Below are positions 6,306-6,949 of a stretch of DNA of 6,949 bases, one piece after another. A program made the position numbers and the translations under genes. How positions within the stretch are numbered: position 1 is the stretch's first letter; the number at the start of each line of letters is the position of its first letter. The notes beneath the pieces are model-generated. The model worked only from the letters and a program-made list of their open reading frames with translations. It was not told where the DNA came from and did not search any database. Origin of the DNA: Marinosulfonomonas sp. (lineage in GTDB: Bacteria; Pseudomonadota; Alphaproteobacteria; Rhodobacterales; Rhodobacteraceae); NCBI GenBank assembly GCA_019090845.1, contig JAHRVD010000060.1, positions 1-6,949 on the forward strand. The letters are read 5' to 3'.

Positions 6306-6329
6306 CGGAGACTGTGTGCTGCGTCTCCG
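6306..6329 (+). terminator. Possible weak terminator after DUF4242
   Basis: Perfect 7-base arms, CGGAGAC at 6306-6312 and GTCTCCG at 6323-6329, surround a 10-base loop, 30 bases beyond the DUF4242 stop. The position suits the end of the regulator-DUF4242 transcript. The following GTAGCTTTCAC is not a proper T-run, so this may be a factor-dependent end or merely a stem. Confidence 0.35.
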
Positions 6330-6398
6330 GTAGCTTTCACGAGGCTGGGAAATTGAACTGGAATTGGTTGGGGGACCGTTGATCTAAGATAGTTCAAG

Positions 6399-6869
6399 TT
6401 GGGGCCAATATCGGCTTTGGACAGCTTTGTTGCCGTTCATTGGTCAAGCAGCCTGCGTTGCTTTTGGGCTCAAACCGGTCAACTGAGCCTTTTGGTTGGG
6501 CGTCATAGGCTTGAATGGCAACTTCCTGACTTGATGGACGACTTCGTTAATTACGTTAACAGAAAATGGACCGAGACTGCCCCCTTGGTTCTAGCTGCCT
6601 TCGTCCTTTGGCGGCTAAATCGAATACATCCCTTCATCAACGGCAATGGCAGAACTGCTAGGGCAGCATGCCTCTTTGTTATTTGCGTTTCGGCAGGTGG
6701 CTGGCTCCCATACGCCCCAATTTTGCCGGAAAAGATACGCGCAAACAGGGGTGAGTACATTGAGATTTTGCAAGGCGTCGATAAATCTGCGGAGGCGGGG
6801 AACATCAACCTTCAGCCACTCGTAGATTTCCTGCAAAAACTACTGCAAGAGCAAACCGCAGAAGCCTAA
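6399..6869 (+). pseudogene. Fic-family protein, 5'-truncated (C-terminal Fic core kept)
   Basis: The open frame (156 codons from a TTG) contains a perfect Fic motif, HPFINGNGRTAR at 77-88, with catalytic His77 and the GNGR anion-binding turn. It is preceded by the helix LVLAAFVLWRLNRI and followed by about 70 residues resembling the family's C-terminal helices. Fic proteins usually modify target-protein hydroxyls with AMP from ATP. Family similarity is clear only from about residue 33 (VGRHRLEWQLPDLMDDF). The first 30 residues look unlike Fic, the frame closes at a TAG at 6390, and no upstream frame supplies the N-terminal helices or the (S/T)xxxE(G/N) inhibitory motif. The TTG has no good ribosome site. 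I read this as a remnant that lost its 5' end, although a short functional protein starting at TTG or at ATG (residue 46) cannot be excluded. It is not obviously linked to the upstream module. Confidence 0.6.
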
Positions 6870-6949
6870 AATAACCTTATTTGGTGAGTTTGCTCCATAA
6901 TGCCGTAAAATTTGGAAAGAAAGTGTCTACAAATCTAGGGGCTATTCAC
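6870..6949. other. Non-coding right edge
   Basis: There is no gene in these last 80 bases. An AT-only palindrome, AAATAA-CC-TTATTT at 6869-6882, overlaps the Fic stop, but it has no GC stem and is unlikely to terminate transcription. The stretch reads as more AT-rich than the regulator gene. Confidence 0.4.

Noticed and set aside
6399..6869. Fic/Doc-type toxin-antitoxin pair
   Set aside because: No small antitoxin gene lies on either side of the Fic frame; DUF4242 upstream belongs to the regulator transcript and does not resemble Phd or FicA-type antitoxins.
6869..6882. AAATAA-CC-TTATTT as a Fic terminator
   Set aside because: Stem is AT-only and short, with no T-run after it.

Overview
The window looks like chromosomal or accessory DNA of a moderate-GC alphaproteobacterium. 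A marine Rhodobacteraceae (Roseobacter-type) host is my best guess, from codon use, gene style and the structured intergenic DNA, but no marker gene is present and this is inference. No rRNA, tRNA, CRISPR array, transposase or integrase was seen.

Layout: (1) 1-222, non-coding flank. (2) 223-750, minus strand, a GNAT-family N-acetyltransferase. (3) 751-1049, an intergenic region with inverted repeats and a terminator-like hairpin behind the nitrilase. (4) 1050-2903, minus strand, a two-gene unit: a class I SAM-dependent methyltransferase followed after 60 bases by a nitrilase with an intact Glu-Lys-Cys triad. (5) 2904-3027, a short divergent control region with four copies of a TTCAAAACG-like word and a GGGTTT-TG-AAACCC palindrome. 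(6) 3028-6276, plus strand, a roughly 1000-residue regulator (SARP-like winged helix + BTAD + STAND-type ATPase + helical repeats) abutted with no gap by an 82-residue DUF4242-family protein. (7) 6277-6949, a possible weak terminator, then the C-terminal part of a Fic (AMP-transferase) protein whose N-terminal third is missing.

The core is a divergent module. The ATPase regulator probably reads an unknown signal and acts on the shared intergenic region, controlling methyltransferase-nitrilase expression and perhaps its own. DUF4242 is probably translated from the same mRNA as the regulator. A methyltransferase, a nitrilase and a small DUF4242 protein under a very large signal-integrating regulator suggests inducible processing of a nitrile-containing metabolite (detoxification, assimilation or tailoring). 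The substrate cannot be read from the sequence. The GNAT gene and the Fic remnant look like unrelated neighbours.
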